This document shows, in pieces, positions 43,073-51,976 of a DNA stretch of 64,000 nt. The notes under the pieces are model-generated. The model worked only from the letters and a program-made list of their open reading frames with translations, did no database searches and had not been told where the DNA came from. The DNA comes from Rhizobium sp. BK251 (GTDB taxonomy: Bacteria > Pseudomonadota > Alphaproteobacteria > Rhizobiales > Rhizobiaceae). A program made the position numbers and the translations under genes. Numbering within the stretch: the stretch's first letter is position 1; each line of letters begins with the position of its first letter. Location of the stretch: positions 62,001 through 126,000 of the forward strand of contig NZ_SLUQ01000005.1 in NCBI RefSeq assembly GCF_004345245.1, in the 5' to 3' direction.

Positions 43073-43924
43073 TTAGGCGGCCGAGGCGACGTCCTTCGGG
43101 AAGTCGGTGCTCATTGCCAGCTCACGCCAGGCTGCGAGCTCTTCGGCGACATGGGCGTTCTTGGCTTCGATCGCAGCCACCGTGTCGCTGCCGAAAGGCA
43201 TGCGCAGCGGCGGGTTCGGTGAATTGACTATCGCGATGATCCCCCCCGCCAGCTTGGCCGGGTCGCCCGGCTGGGCGTGGTTGGCCTGCTTGGCGATCTC
43301 GCGCATGGCGCCGGCCGGCGTGTCGACATAATCAGGGATTGTCGGTGGGCTGACGACGAGCGAGTTTCCAGCCAGGAAGTCGGTCCGGAAGAAGCCGGGT
43401 TCGACGACCGTGACCTTGATGCCGAGCGGCGCCACTTCTGGAGCCATCGATTCCGAAATGCCTTCGACCGCGAATTTCGTCGAGCAATAGACGCCCCAGC
43501 CGGCATGGCCGACATAGCCGCCGATCGAGGAGAAGTTCAGCACATGACCGGAGCGCTGCTTGCGCATGTAGGGCAACACGGCGCGGGTCACCTTCAGCAG
43601 GCCAAAGACGTTGGTGGCGTACATTTTCTCGATCTCGTCGGTCGTGGCCTCTTCGACGGCACCCAGCAGGCCAAAGCCGGCATTGTTGACGAGGATATCG
43701 ATCCGGCCGAACTTCTTCACGGCCGCCGCTGCCGCGTCCTGGGCCTGAGCCTCATCGGTAACGTCGAGAGCGACGGGAAGCAGGTTCGGATGGCTGCCGA
43801 TCGCGTCGGTGACGGTCTCGGGGTTGCGGGCGGTAGCGACCACTGCGTCGCCGGCTGCCAGAGCTTCCTTGGTCATCAGCGCGCCAAAGCCGCGGGATGC
43901 ACCGGTGATAAACCAAACTCGCAT
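43073..43924 (-). CDS. Short-chain dehydrogenase/reductase (SDR)
   Basis: A 283-residue classical SDR. Cofactor motif WFITGASRGFGALMT (TGxxxGxG), NNAGFG in strand 4, catalytic Ser in VLNFSSIGGYVG and Y-x3-K in GVYCSTKFAVEG. The basic residue in TARNPETV after strand 2 suggests NADP preference. Substrate unknown; members of this group are commonly annotated as oxidoreductases of the retinol-dehydrogenase-like type. Convergent with the lysR gene. ATG 43924 is preceded by GAAAGGAT. Confidence 0.88.
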   Translation of the reverse strand: MRVWFITGASRGFGALMTKEALAAGDAVVATARNPETVTDAIGSHPNLLPVALDVTDEAQAQDAAAAAVKKFGRIDILVNNAGFGLLGAVEEATTDEIEKMYATNVFGLLKVTRAVLPYMRKQRSGHVLNFSSIGGYVGHAGWGVYCSTKFAVEGISESMAPEVAPLGIKVTVVEPGFFRTDFLAGNSLVVSPPTIPDYVDTPAGAMREIAKQANHAQPGDPAKLAGGIIAIVNSPNPPLRMPFGSDTVAAIEAKNAHVAEELAAWRELAMSTDFPKDVASAA

Positions 43925-44539
43925 GACGTGATCCTTTCGTGTTTCGAGATTGCACCTGAACAGTAGCTTTCCTGATTACGAACGATAATCCGGCTTCTTG
44001 ACGAGACACTGATGAGCTAGATTCAGCAATACTTAATTGGCGAAGTCTCATCCACCGATCAGAGATCCACGAGAGAGCCATATGCGCATGGTGGCATTGG
44101 CCTGCCGGTGCGGCGAATTGCGAAGCGCAAATGAATGAAGAACTGCCATGCGTGATTCGCTTTAGGCGACGTCGCGCGATGAAAATGGCCTCTCGTCTGG
44201 GCGTCATCACACCTCGCCGGACCGGTCTTTCCCAGCGGTCTACTTCTCGTCTTTCCTGGCTGAACTGTAGTGCCGTCATCGGTCGGAATTTTGCCCATAC
44301 TTTCAGCCACCTGACCGGTCCATGTCGTCCTCCGGTCGCGACCGTGTTCGGGTTCGGCGAGGCGCCGCGCACGGTGCTCTCGGCAACGCTGGCCGCGGGA
44401 GCGGGGATAAAAGCCTTCCCAAACCGCGATTAATCTATAAACTCGGTCGGGTAATGCGGTAGCAGGGGCCATTGTATTCGGCCCCGCGTCTATGCTGACC
44501 GTTGCAGGAGGTCTTAAATTCAACTGAGAGGAGACAGAC
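43925..44539. other. 615-nt interval without a supported gene
   Basis: Open frames on both strands (plus 44131-44433; minus 43752-44372 and 44059-44541) are Arg-rich or rich in rare patterns, lack ribosome sites and show no domain. The first part (43925-44050) is AT-richer than the surroundings and probably carries the SDR promoter; the last part (44440-44539) carries the promoter of the orphan gene at 44540. It may include remains of a lost gene. Confidence 0.35.
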
Positions 44540-44926
44540 ATGACGAATGCCCTGCCCCCACTTCACAACGGGCACGCCCCGATAACCCTGCAGCAGCTTT
44601 TTCGCGAAGCGATTTACGCGTTTGAGGAATGGAATGCGGAAATGGCAGAGCCCTTCGTGACATTCGAAGGGAAGTTCTTGCCGATCAGCGCCGTTTTCGA
44701 GGCGATGCGTGGCTGCACCGATATCGTGCCGGCCAACGTCGTTGGAAGCGTGACAGAGAGATTGACCAAGCCCTGGCAGGGTGAAGGACCTCTCGACGAA
44801 ATGACGTTCCAGACCGCCGCGCGCGTCATGGGTGTCCTAGTGCGAAAACGCCTGCACGCCAATGGTGGCGCCGATTTGGCCGCCTTGGCTTCGCGCAGCG
44901 CCGAGGCCGAGCACTCTCAGCGATAA
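44540..44926 (+). CDS. Conserved-looking hypothetical protein
   Basis: A 128-residue soluble protein with a strong ribosome site (GAGAGGAGA, 6 nt before ATG 44540). It is helix-rich: LQQLFREAIYAFEEWNAEMA, GSVTERLTKPWQGEGPLDE, FQTAARVMGVLVRKRLHANG. No domain is recognised, no signal peptide and no membrane segment. A hairpin terminator follows at 44942, so it forms a monocistronic unit. Coding is supported by the ribosome site, the compact unit and the even composition. Confidence 0.6.
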   Translation: MTNALPPLHNGHAPITLQQLFREAIYAFEEWNAEMAEPFVTFEGKFLPISAVFEAMRGCTDIVPANVVGSVTERLTKPWQGEGPLDEMTFQTAARVMGVLVRKRLHANGGADLAALASRSAEAEHSQR

Positions 44927-44941
44927 CCCCGGATTCTTAGC

Positions 44942-44972
44942 CAGATGGCCGGCGAGCGACGCTGGCCATCTG
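44942..44972 (+). terminator. Hairpin terminator after the orphan gene
   Basis: CAGATGGCC (44942-44950) pairs perfectly with GGCCATCTG (44964-44972), 15 nt after the stop at 44926. The rest of the 299-nt gap to the Rrf2 gene (44973-45225) holds an AT-richer promoter-like stretch (AAGTTAAACTATACAAATTATGAG region, 45068-45092) and no gene. Confidence 0.7.
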
Positions 44973-45225
44973 AGTCTGAAGTATCTGCGACGCCGTCCTT
45001 CTTTTTCAAAAGACGCATGTCCGAACGCAGCGGCGTTGCAGGCGCGATACAGGCACGCGATTTCATCAAGTTAAACTATACAAATTATGAGCTATCGCCT
45101 TGTTTGGGGCCAACTTCAGCGCTATCTAAAACTCTGCGGGTTTTGATGTGTTTTGGGCTCAATTCGCGGCTCGACGGCTCCCTTTTGTGCCGCCGGTCTC
45201 CCCATATCCTGAAAAGCAGGCGCGC

Positions 45226-45690
45226 ATGCTGACGAAAAAAGGAAAATACGGATTGAAGGCGCTCGTCGACCTGGCGCAGCTGGCCCCGGGCGAAACGGCA
45301 TTCATCAATGATGTTGCCGAGCGGAACAACATTCCGAAGAAGTTCCTCGATACGATCCTCCTCGAGCTCCGTAATGTCGGCATTCTGCGTTCCAAGAAGG
45401 GGCCGGGCGGCGGCTATTCCCTCTCGCGCCCAGCTTCCGAGATCCGCATCGGCCATGTGATCCGCACTCTTGACGGTCCGCTTGCGCCAATCCGCTGCGC
45501 CAGCCGCACGGCTTATGAGGCATGCGACGACTGCGCCGATCCGGAGACCTGTCACGTGCGGCGCTCAATGACGGAAGTCAGGGATGCGATTGCCTCCATC
45601 CTCGACAACATGACCCTGGAGCAGTTCGTTGCGATCGGCGGCTCCGTGGAAGAGCCGGAAGAGCAGCAGACAAAATCCATAGCCAGCTAA
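45226..45690 (+). CDS. Rrf2 family regulator with four cysteines
   Basis: A 154-residue regulator from ATG 45226; the frame extends to 45148 without support. The Rrf2 winged helix is clear: LTKKGKYGLKALVDLAQLAP, NNIPKKFLDTILLELRNVGI, KGPGGGYSLSRP. A loop with C91, C100, C103 and C109 (RCASRTAYEACDDC then ADPETC) matches the place where IscR, NsrR and RirA bind an Fe-S cluster with three Cys. It may sense iron, sulfur or cysteine supply. Convergent with the SfnB/monooxygenase gene group; a role in controlling that group is inferred. Confidence 0.88.
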   Translation: MLTKKGKYGLKALVDLAQLAPGETAFINDVAERNNIPKKFLDTILLELRNVGILRSKKGPGGGYSLSRPASEIRIGHVIRTLDGPLAPIRCASRTAYEACDDCADPETCHVRRSMTEVRDAIASILDNMTLEQFVAIGGSVEEPEEQQTKSIAS

Positions 45691-45744
45691 GAATTGGCTT
45701 TCGGTCTCGGAGTTGAACCCGACAATGCGTGATGTGGCTTGTCG

Positions 45745-46959
45745 CTACGGTGTGTCGTCGTGCGGCAGCGTGATTGCATTGAGGTGATAGTTTCCGACCT
45801 CATGATATTTCCAGCCGACAGGGTCCTGCAGTGTGTGGGTGCGTGCGTTACGCCAGTGTCGGTCGAGGTTGAGGCCGATCCTGGTGGAGGCAGCTCCGGC
45901 CAGTTCGAATAGCGTGTTCGCCGCGTCCAGAGCTATTTCCGTCGTCAGCACATTTGCAGCTGCCACTGCAAGGGTCGCGTCGACGATATGAGCATCGGTC
46001 GCGTCGACCTGGGCGGCATCGACTTTCTTGCCCGCTCGCTCGACCATGGCCGTAGCAGCTTCAATTCGTATCGCGATCTGGCCGATCTTGGAAACGGTGA
46101 ACGCGTCCTCGGCGACGCTCCCCGGACTGCCGCCCCTCGGGTGACGTGCCTTGTCCCTCACGAAGGTCAGCGTCTCCGAAAAGGCGGCGCGCGCGATGCC
46201 GAGATCGACTGCGGCGTGGACGAGCTGACCGACGGAAGCCACGGTTGCCCGTGCCGGTCTGTCCTGGAAGAAGATTGTGGCGTCAGCCGCCACGTAGACA
46301 TTGTGGAAGGCCGCGGTGCCGCTGCCCGTCGTGCGCTGGCCGAAGCCGTCCCAGTCGTCGATCAGCTGCACGCCCTCGGTTCCGCGCGGCACGAGCGACA
46401 TCGTCTGCCGGTTGCTCGCATCCGGGGCGAACATCGCCAGCCAGTCCGCGAAGAGAACGCCGGTCGAATAGGGTTCCCGCCCGTTGAGGCGATGCCCCGG
46501 TCCCTCCGGGGTCAGGCGTAGGTCCGTGCGGTCCGGCGCCGCTGGGCCGGCCTCCGGAAGCGACCTGCCGAACCGGTCGCCGGCGAGCGCCCGGCCGAAG
46601 AAGAACTTCCGCTGCTCCTCCGAGCCATCGGCGCGCAGCACTTCGAGGACGTGGAAGTGGTTCTGGAGAATCTCGCCGACGGAAGGATCGCCCTCGGCAA
46701 GCAGCGCAATCACCTCGGCGAGTATGGCGTTCGAAATGTCGAGGCCGCCGTATTCCGCGGGTACGGTGATGCCGAGAAGGCCCGATTGCGACAGGGTATC
46801 CATCTCGTCATGCGGCAGGACTCGGTTGATGTCGCGATCACTGGCATGCTTCGCGAAGCCGGCGGCGAGCGTCCGGGCGATCTCGAGCGCCTCTTCATCG
46901 CTCTGGATGCGATGTGCGGCTGGACGGACACGTTCGTGAAGCTGCGAAACGGTTCCCAT
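45745..46959 (-). CDS. sfnB: SfnB-like acyl-CoA-dehydrogenase-type sulfur-acquisition oxidoreductase
   Basis: A 404-residue flavoprotein of the acyl-CoA dehydrogenase fold. Features: AHRIQSDEEALEIARTLAAG, LLGITVPAEYGGLDISNAIL, flavin-domain strand DRFGRSLPEAG, and the C-terminal ANTLFELAGAASTRIGLNLD then RHWRNARTHTLQDPVGWKYH. The RHWRN(A/R)RTHTLQDP stretch is typical of SfnB/DszC-type FMN-dependent monooxygenases rather than true dehydrogenases. These oxidise sulfones and other organosulfur compounds with reduced FMN during sulfur starvation. ATG 46959 (GGAG 8 nt upstream) preferred over 46977. Grouped with CMD, LLM and flavoprotein genes. Confidence 0.82.
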   Translation of the reverse strand: MGTVSQLHERVRPAAHRIQSDEEALEIARTLAAGFAKHASDRDINRVLPHDEMDTLSQSGLLGITVPAEYGGLDISNAILAEVIALLAEGDPSVGEILQNHFHVLEVLRADGSEEQRKFFFGRALAGDRFGRSLPEAGPAAPDRTDLRLTPEGPGHRLNGREPYSTGVLFADWLAMFAPDASNRQTMSLVPRGTEGVQLIDDWDGFGQRTTGSGTAAFHNVYVAADATIFFQDRPARATVASVGQLVHAAVDLGIARAAFSETLTFVRDKARHPRGGSPGSVAEDAFTVSKIGQIAIRIEAATAMVERAGKKVDAAQVDATDAHIVDATLAVAAANVLTTEIALDAANTLFELAGAASTRIGLNLDRHWRNARTHTLQDPVGWKYHEVGNYHLNAITLPHDDTP

Positions 46960-47106
46960 CGAACACTCCATCGTCATGACAGGGTATCAGTGTCTCAGCG
47001 AAGTCGTCCTGATAAGAGAGCCTATTTCGTAGATATTGTCGATTTTGGAATCTTTTTCTTTGGGCCCAGGCTCAGACTTACCGTCGTACCTCCGGGCCAT
47101 TTGCCG

Positions 47107-47655
47107 CTACCGCTCGATCGAGGGGAACGACAACCCTTCGAGATAGGGCTGGAGTTCCTCATCGGCTTCGACGCCCACGGCATTGTTGAAGACGGCCGTC
47201 GCAATCATGATCCCCGCGAAGGCCACGAGGTTGACAAGCGTCGCCTCGTCGTAACGTGCCTTCAGCCGCTCCCAGATTGCTGCGGGCACTGCGTTGGAAT
47301 CGGCGACGATCGCCTTGCCAAATGCCATCAGCAGCGCTTCATCGTCATTCGGCTCGATCGTTTCTGGTTTGAAACCCGCACTGATGAGCGCACGGCGAAA
47401 GAAGCCGACGGGGATGATAGAGCGGCTCTCGGTCGATATCGCCAGGCAAAGAAGCCAGATGGCCCGGTCGTCGATCGCCGGACGAAGCTCCTCGCGAAGC
47501 GCGAACCATTCAGCATAGATGCGGTGGGCGACCGGCGAATGAAGCAATGTCCGCTTCATGTTGGTCATGCGGCCGCGCAGCCGTACCTCTTCGTCATGCT
47601 CGGCCCGGATTTCGGGCGAAGCGGTTTCGTAGTCGATCTGTGAAATGTGGCTCAT
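47107..47655 (-). CDS. CMD family (AhpD-like) protein
   Basis: A 182-residue helical protein. It follows the alkylhydroperoxidase-like (carboxymuconolactone decarboxylase) fold in the SRSIIPVGFFRRALISAGFK and DEATLVNLVAFAGIMIATAVFNN regions (second cut: LVNLVAFAGIMIATAVF). The CxxC of AhpD is absent, as in many family members of this type that accompany organosulfur or alkane monooxygenase genes. Role unknown; perhaps removal of peroxide by-products. It lies between the sfnB-like gene and the LLM monooxygenase on the same strand. Confidence 0.7.
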   Translation of the reverse strand: MSHISQIDYETASPEIRAEHDEEVRLRGRMTNMKRTLLHSPVAHRIYAEWFALREELRPAIDDRAIWLLCLAISTESRSIIPVGFFRRALISAGFKPETIEPNDDEALLMAFGKAIVADSNAVPAAIWERLKARYDEATLVNLVAFAGIMIATAVFNNAVGVEADEELQPYLEGLSFPSIER

Positions 47656-47705
47656 GCGCGCTGCTTAGCACGTCGCCTTGCCACGCTCCAGCGAAGCGGC
47701 GTGCG

Positions 47706-49052
47706 TCATTGTGCTGCCTCGCCGGCCTGGGCGAAGAATCGGTTTTCCGGGCGCGGCAGGCCGAGATGTTCACGAAGCGTCACGCCCTCGTAGTCGCGGC
47801 GGAAGAGGCCACGCCGCTGCAACTCGGGAACGAGCCGGTTCGCCACATCGTCGAGGCCCTGCGGTAGGAAGGGGAAGACGACGTTGAAGCCGTCGGAGCC
47901 CTCTTCGAAAAGCCATTGCTCCATTTCGTCGGCAATGCTTTGTGGCGTGCCGACGAAGGCAAGCCCGGAGTAGCCGCCGTAGCGCTGCGCGAGCTGGCGC
48001 ACGGTCAGCTTCTCCTGCTCGGCAAGGCGGATCACCTGTTCGCGGCCGGTCTTGCTGGCATTGGTCTCCGGGATTTCCGGCAGGGGACCGTCCGGATCGA
48101 AGCGCGACGCATCATGGCCCAGCGCAATCGACAGCGAGGCGATGCCGCTGTCGTAGTGTACCAGGCTGTCGAGCTTAAGCCGCTTGGCCCGCGCCTCCTC
48201 GACCGTGTCGCCGATCACGACGAAGGCGGCCGGCAGGATCTTGAGGTGATCGCGATTGCGGCCGATGCGCTGCATCCGGCTCTTGATGTCCGCAAAGAGC
48301 GCCTGACCGCTTCGAAGGTCGCGCGGCGAGGCGAACACGACTTCCGCCGTCTCCGCCGCTAGCTGACGCCCGACATCCGACTGGCCGGCCTGCACGATCA
48401 CGGGCCAGCCCTGCGGCGGACGGGCGATGTTGAGCGGGCCGCGCACCCTGAGATTCTCTCCCTTGTGGTTCAGCACATGCATCTTTTCGGGATCGAAATA
48501 GATGCCGCTCTCGGTATCTCGTATGAAGGCGTCGTCCGCGAAACTGTCCCAGAGCCCGGTCACGACGTCGAAGAATTCGCGCGCCCGGTGGTAGCGCTCG
48601 TCATGCTCGACATGTTCGTCCAGACCGAAATTCAGCGCCGCGTCGGGATTGGCGGTCGTCACGATGTTCCAGCCGGCACGGCCGCCACTGATATGGTCGA
48701 GCGAGGCGAAGCGCCGGGCGACGTGATAGGGCTCGTCGAATGTCGTCGAGGCGGTCGCGACGAGCCCGATACGCTCTGTTACGGCGGCAAGCGCGGACAG
48801 AAGCGTGAAGGGCTCGAAGGAGGTTACGGTATGGCTACGCTTGAGGGCCTCGATCGGCATATTCAGCACCGCGAGGTGATCAGCCATGAAGAATGCGTCG
48901 AATTTCGCCCGTTCGAGCGTCTGGGCGAATGTCTTGAGATGCGTGAAATTGAAGTTGGCATCGGGGTAAGCGCCCGGATAGCGCCACGCGCCGGTATGCA
49001 GGCTGACGGGGCGCATGAAGGCGCCGAGCTTCAACTGCCGTTCTGATGTCAT
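47706..49052 (-). CDS. LLM class flavin-dependent monooxygenase (NtaA/SnaA/DszA family)
   Basis: A 448-residue TIM-barrel monooxygenase. The N-terminus LKLGAFMRPVSLHTGAWRYP with DANFNF is the NtaA/SnaA/DszA pattern; KFDAFFMADHLAVLN, TASTTFDEPYHVARRFASLD and SGGRAGWNIVTT (FMN phosphate site) follow. It uses reduced FMN from a partner reductase to oxidise organosulfur or chelator-type substrates. ATG 49052 has GAGGAG 6 nt upstream; the longer frame to 49103 has none. With SfnB it suggests a sulfur-scavenging set. Confidence 0.88.
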   Translation of the reverse strand: MTSERQLKLGAFMRPVSLHTGAWRYPGAYPDANFNFTHLKTFAQTLERAKFDAFFMADHLAVLNMPIEALKRSHTVTSFEPFTLLSALAAVTERIGLVATASTTFDEPYHVARRFASLDHISGGRAGWNIVTTANPDAALNFGLDEHVEHDERYHRAREFFDVVTGLWDSFADDAFIRDTESGIYFDPEKMHVLNHKGENLRVRGPLNIARPPQGWPVIVQAGQSDVGRQLAAETAEVVFASPRDLRSGQALFADIKSRMQRIGRNRDHLKILPAAFVVIGDTVEEARAKRLKLDSLVHYDSGIASLSIALGHDASRFDPDGPLPEIPETNASKTGREQVIRLAEQEKLTVRQLAQRYGGYSGLAFVGTPQSIADEMEQWLFEEGSDGFNVVFPFLPQGLDDVANRLVPELQRRGLFRRDYEGVTLREHLGLPRPENRFFAQAGEAAQ

Positions 49053-49146
49053 CGCTTCGCTCCTCGGAAAACCCATACAAGGTGGGTTCGCCCGTCCAGG
49101 CAATCAAGCGCATCAAGGAACTGTTACTTGCCTTTCGCCGGCTTTG

Positions 49147-50523
49147 TCAGGCCGGGGCAAGGCTGCCCATCACGGTCGGTATCAGCTCGGTCACGGTCGG
49201 GTGGATGTGGACGGCGCGCTCGATCGTCGTGTAGGGTGCTTTTGCATACATGACGTCCAGGATGCTTTGGACCGCCTCGTCGCCGCCGGTACCGAGGATA
49301 GAGGCGCCGAGGATTTCCTTCGTGTCCGCATCCACGATGACCTTCATGAAGCCCTTCGTCTCACCTTTTTCAACGGCACGTCCGACGCGCGTCATCGGCC
49401 GCGTTCCGATCAGCAGCTTGCGGCCGGATTTGCGCGCCTCCGTCTCTGTCATGCCGGCGCGCCCGAGCGGCGGGTCGATAAAGAGCCCGTAGGTCGGGAT
49501 CCGGTCGCTGACGCGGCGCGGGTCGTTGTCGAGCAGATTGGCGGCGACGATCTCGAAGTCGTTGTAGGCCGTGTGCGTGAAAGCGCCCCTGCCGTTGCAG
49601 TCGCCCATCGCCCATATGCCTTTGACATTGGTTTGAAGCTGGTCGTCGACGACGATGTAGCCGCGTGCATCGACTTCGATACCGGCCTTGTCGAGACCGA
49701 GATCGTCGGTGTTGGGTCGCCGCCCGACCGCGAGCAATACGTGGGAGCCAACGACCTCGGGCGCCCCGGCAGTGCAGTCGACGCCGACGGCAACGCCCTC
49801 AGGATGGCGTGAGAAGCGGATGCATTCAGCATTCAGCCGCAATGCGATCCCCTCGTCCTCGAGGATGTTGCGGATCGCGTCGCTGACATCCTCATCCTCG
49901 CGGCCGACGAGACGTGGTGCCTTCTCGATGATCGTCACCTCAGAGCCGAAGCGGCGGAATATCTGACCGAATTCGAGCCCGATATAGCTGCCGCCGACGA
50001 TGACGAGATGGCGTGGCAACTCCGCGAGATCCATCATGGAGCTGTTGTTCAGGTAGTCGACCTCATCGATGCCGGGAAAGTCAGGCGCCGATGCGCGGCC
50101 GCCGCAATTGATGAAGATGCGCTCGGAAGTAAGGATCTCATCGCCGACGCGAACCTCGGTCGGGCTTTCGAAGCGTGCGTGGTCCTTGAACACGGTGCAT
50201 CCGGCCATGCCTTGCAGCCAGCGCTCTACGCCAGTGCGGGAATCGAGGGTCACCTTTGCCTTGCGGGCCATCATCTTTGGAAAGTCGATCGCGATCTCGC
50301 CGCCGATGGAAACGCCGTAATCGGCTCCGCGTCTGGCGAGATGGATCGCATAGGCGCTGGCTACCATCGCCTTCGTCGGCATACAGCCGGTATTGACGCA
50401 GGTGCCGCCGAAGAGCTTGCGTTCGATCATGGCAACGGTCATGCCGGCTGCCGTCAACCGGCCGGCAAGCGATGGTCCGGCCTGGCCCGCACCAATGATG
50501 ATGGCGTCGAATTTTCGGCTCAT
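49147..50523 (-). CDS. FAD-containing pyridine nucleotide-disulfide oxidoreductase (MerA-like)
   Basis: A 458-residue flavoprotein. FAD motif DAIIIGAGQAGPSLAGRL, redox-active disulfide GGTCVNTGCMPTKAMVASA, NAD motif LVIVGGSYIGLEFGQIFRRF, second FAD site GIWAMGDCNGRGAFTHTAYN and dimer-interface His-Pro in HIHPTVTELIPT. It resembles the mercuric-reductase-like group without the N-terminal metal domain and without the C-terminal Cys pair of MerA. The substrate is a disulfide or an electrophile, not known. Ribosome site GGGAGG before ATG 50523. Upstream of and co-directional with the LLM monooxygenase. Confidence 0.88.
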   Translation of the reverse strand: MSRKFDAIIIGAGQAGPSLAGRLTAAGMTVAMIERKLFGGTCVNTGCMPTKAMVASAYAIHLARRGADYGVSIGGEIAIDFPKMMARKAKVTLDSRTGVERWLQGMAGCTVFKDHARFESPTEVRVGDEILTSERIFINCGGRASAPDFPGIDEVDYLNNSSMMDLAELPRHLVIVGGSYIGLEFGQIFRRFGSEVTIIEKAPRLVGREDEDVSDAIRNILEDEGIALRLNAECIRFSRHPEGVAVGVDCTAGAPEVVGSHVLLAVGRRPNTDDLGLDKAGIEVDARGYIVVDDQLQTNVKGIWAMGDCNGRGAFTHTAYNDFEIVAANLLDNDPRRVSDRIPTYGLFIDPPLGRAGMTETEARKSGRKLLIGTRPMTRVGRAVEKGETKGFMKVIVDADTKEILGASILGTGGDEAVQSILDVMYAKAPYTTIERAVHIHPTVTELIPTVMGSLAPA

Positions 50524-50631
50524 GGCAAGCGCCTCCCATCCATCCCGTTCCATTGTGCGGAACGCTGACAAGGTGAATGAGAAGCGCTTTTATTGCAACC
50601 ACCGCCTGGCTACCGGCGGCGTGTGGGAGGC

Positions 50632-51924
50632 TCAGACGATGCCGCCGCCGCCGGCCGTCGATGCCGGGCGTTCTTCTGCGACCTTCTTCCGGTAACCGCT
50701 TGCTCGATAGGCCGCGATCGGATCGATCGCGCCGCCGGCGCGGCGACGGGCTTCGGCGAGGATCGGCTCGACATCGGCGCGGTAGGCGCGCTTCAGTGTT
50801 TCGGAAGCCATCAGCGCGTCGTTCTCGTCCTGGTAGCCGGCAAGCGCCTTGCGATCGACGATGAGCGCCTGCGCATAGGCGCGGCGGATCTCGTTGGCGC
50901 TGGAAATCAAGCTCTGGATCGGATCGGTCACGTTATGCGACTGGTCGATCATGTGTGCCGGATGGAAGTCCTTGGCACCACGCTCTTCGGCATCGACGAG
51001 CTCGTTGAAGACGAGGAACAGGCGATAGGGCTCGATCGCGCCCGCATCGAGGTCGTCGTCACCATATTTGGAATCGTTGAAGTGGAAGCCGCCGAGCTTG
51101 CCGAACTGGATGAGCCGGGCAACGATCATCTCGATATTGGTGTTCGGCGCATGGTGGCCGAGGTCTACGAGGCAATAGGCCTTCGGGCCGAGCGTCTGCG
51201 CGATCAGGTAGTTGGTGCCCCAGTCCTGCACGATCGTCGAATAGAAGGCCGGCTCGTACATCTTGTGTTCGGAGAACAGGCGCCAATCATCCGGCAGCGC
51301 CTTGTAGATTTCACCCATCGAGGCAAGGTAGCGCTCGAAAGACTTGGTGAAGTTGCTCTGGCCGGGGAAGTTCGAGCCGTCGCCGATCCACACCGTGAGT
51401 GCCTTCGAGCCGATTGCCTTGCCGATCTCGATGCATTCGAGATTGTGTTCGATCGCCTGCCGCCGGGTCGCGGCATCCGTATGGCTGAGCGAACCGTATT
51501 TATAGGAGTGCGCCTGGCCGGGAGCGTCCGAGAAGGTGTTGGAGTTCATGGCGTCGAAGCTCAGGCCCAGCGCGTCCCCCTTCGCCTTCAGTTCCTTCGC
51601 ATCCGCCTTGTCCCAGGGAATATGCAGCGAAACGGTCGGCGTTGCCCGGGTCAGCTCGTTGATGACGGCGCAGTCGTCGAGCTTGTCGAAGATGCCGCGC
51701 GGCTCGCCGGTGCCAGGAAAGCGGGCAAAGCGCGTGCCGCCCGTGCCAACGCCCCAGGAGGGCACGGCTACGAAGAATTCGGCGACCTTGCGGGTGATCG
51801 CCTCGATGTCGACGCCGCGGCGGGCAAGCGTTGCACCTAGCGCTTCATAGTCGGCTTTCAGCGCCGAAGCGCGCTTGTCGTTTTCCGCTGCGACCAGATC
51901 CGGCGCAATCCTGAATTCAGCCAT
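50632..51924 (-). CDS. rhaI: L-rhamnose isomerase, rhizobial type
   Basis: A 430-residue TIM-barrel isomerase of the kind found in rhizobial rha loci (RhaI, distinct from E. coli RhaA). Marks: SLHIPWDKADAKELKAKGDA, ALTVWIGDGSNFPGQSNFTK, LFSEHKMYEPAFYSTIVQDW, CLVDLGHHAPNTNIEMIVAR and GGFHFNDSKYGDDDLDAGAI hold the Glu, Asp and His metal ligands. It converts L-rhamnose to L-rhamnulose in the cytosol. It is the second gene of a rhaDI unit, separated from rhaD by a hairpin at 51948. Confidence 0.92.
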   Translation of the reverse strand: MAEFRIAPDLVAAENDKRASALKADYEALGATLARRGVDIEAITRKVAEFFVAVPSWGVGTGGTRFARFPGTGEPRGIFDKLDDCAVINELTRATPTVSLHIPWDKADAKELKAKGDALGLSFDAMNSNTFSDAPGQAHSYKYGSLSHTDAATRRQAIEHNLECIEIGKAIGSKALTVWIGDGSNFPGQSNFTKSFERYLASMGEIYKALPDDWRLFSEHKMYEPAFYSTIVQDWGTNYLIAQTLGPKAYCLVDLGHHAPNTNIEMIVARLIQFGKLGGFHFNDSKYGDDDLDAGAIEPYRLFLVFNELVDAEERGAKDFHPAHMIDQSHNVTDPIQSLISSANEIRRAYAQALIVDRKALAGYQDENDALMASETLKRAYRADVEPILAEARRRAGGAIDPIAAYRASGYRKKVAEERPASTAGGGGIV

Positions 51925-51947
51925 TGGTTCCTCCCAGAAAATCGGTT

Positions 51948-51970
51948 GCGGCGGGCCTTGAGCCCGCCGC
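51948..51970 (-). terminator. Intercistronic hairpin between rhaD and rhaI
   Basis: GCGGCGGGC (51948-51956) pairs perfectly with GCCCGCCGC (51962-51970). It lies between the rhaD stop (51977) and the rhaI start (51924). With rhaI so close downstream it may attenuate or stabilise mRNA rather than stop transcription. Confidence 0.55.
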
Positions 51971-51976
51971 CTGTTC

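Noticed and set aside
44059..44541. A 160-codon minus-strand frame and neighbouring frames in the 43.9-44.5 kb gap
   Set aside because: No start signal, irregular composition and no recognised domain; kept only as an unassigned interval.
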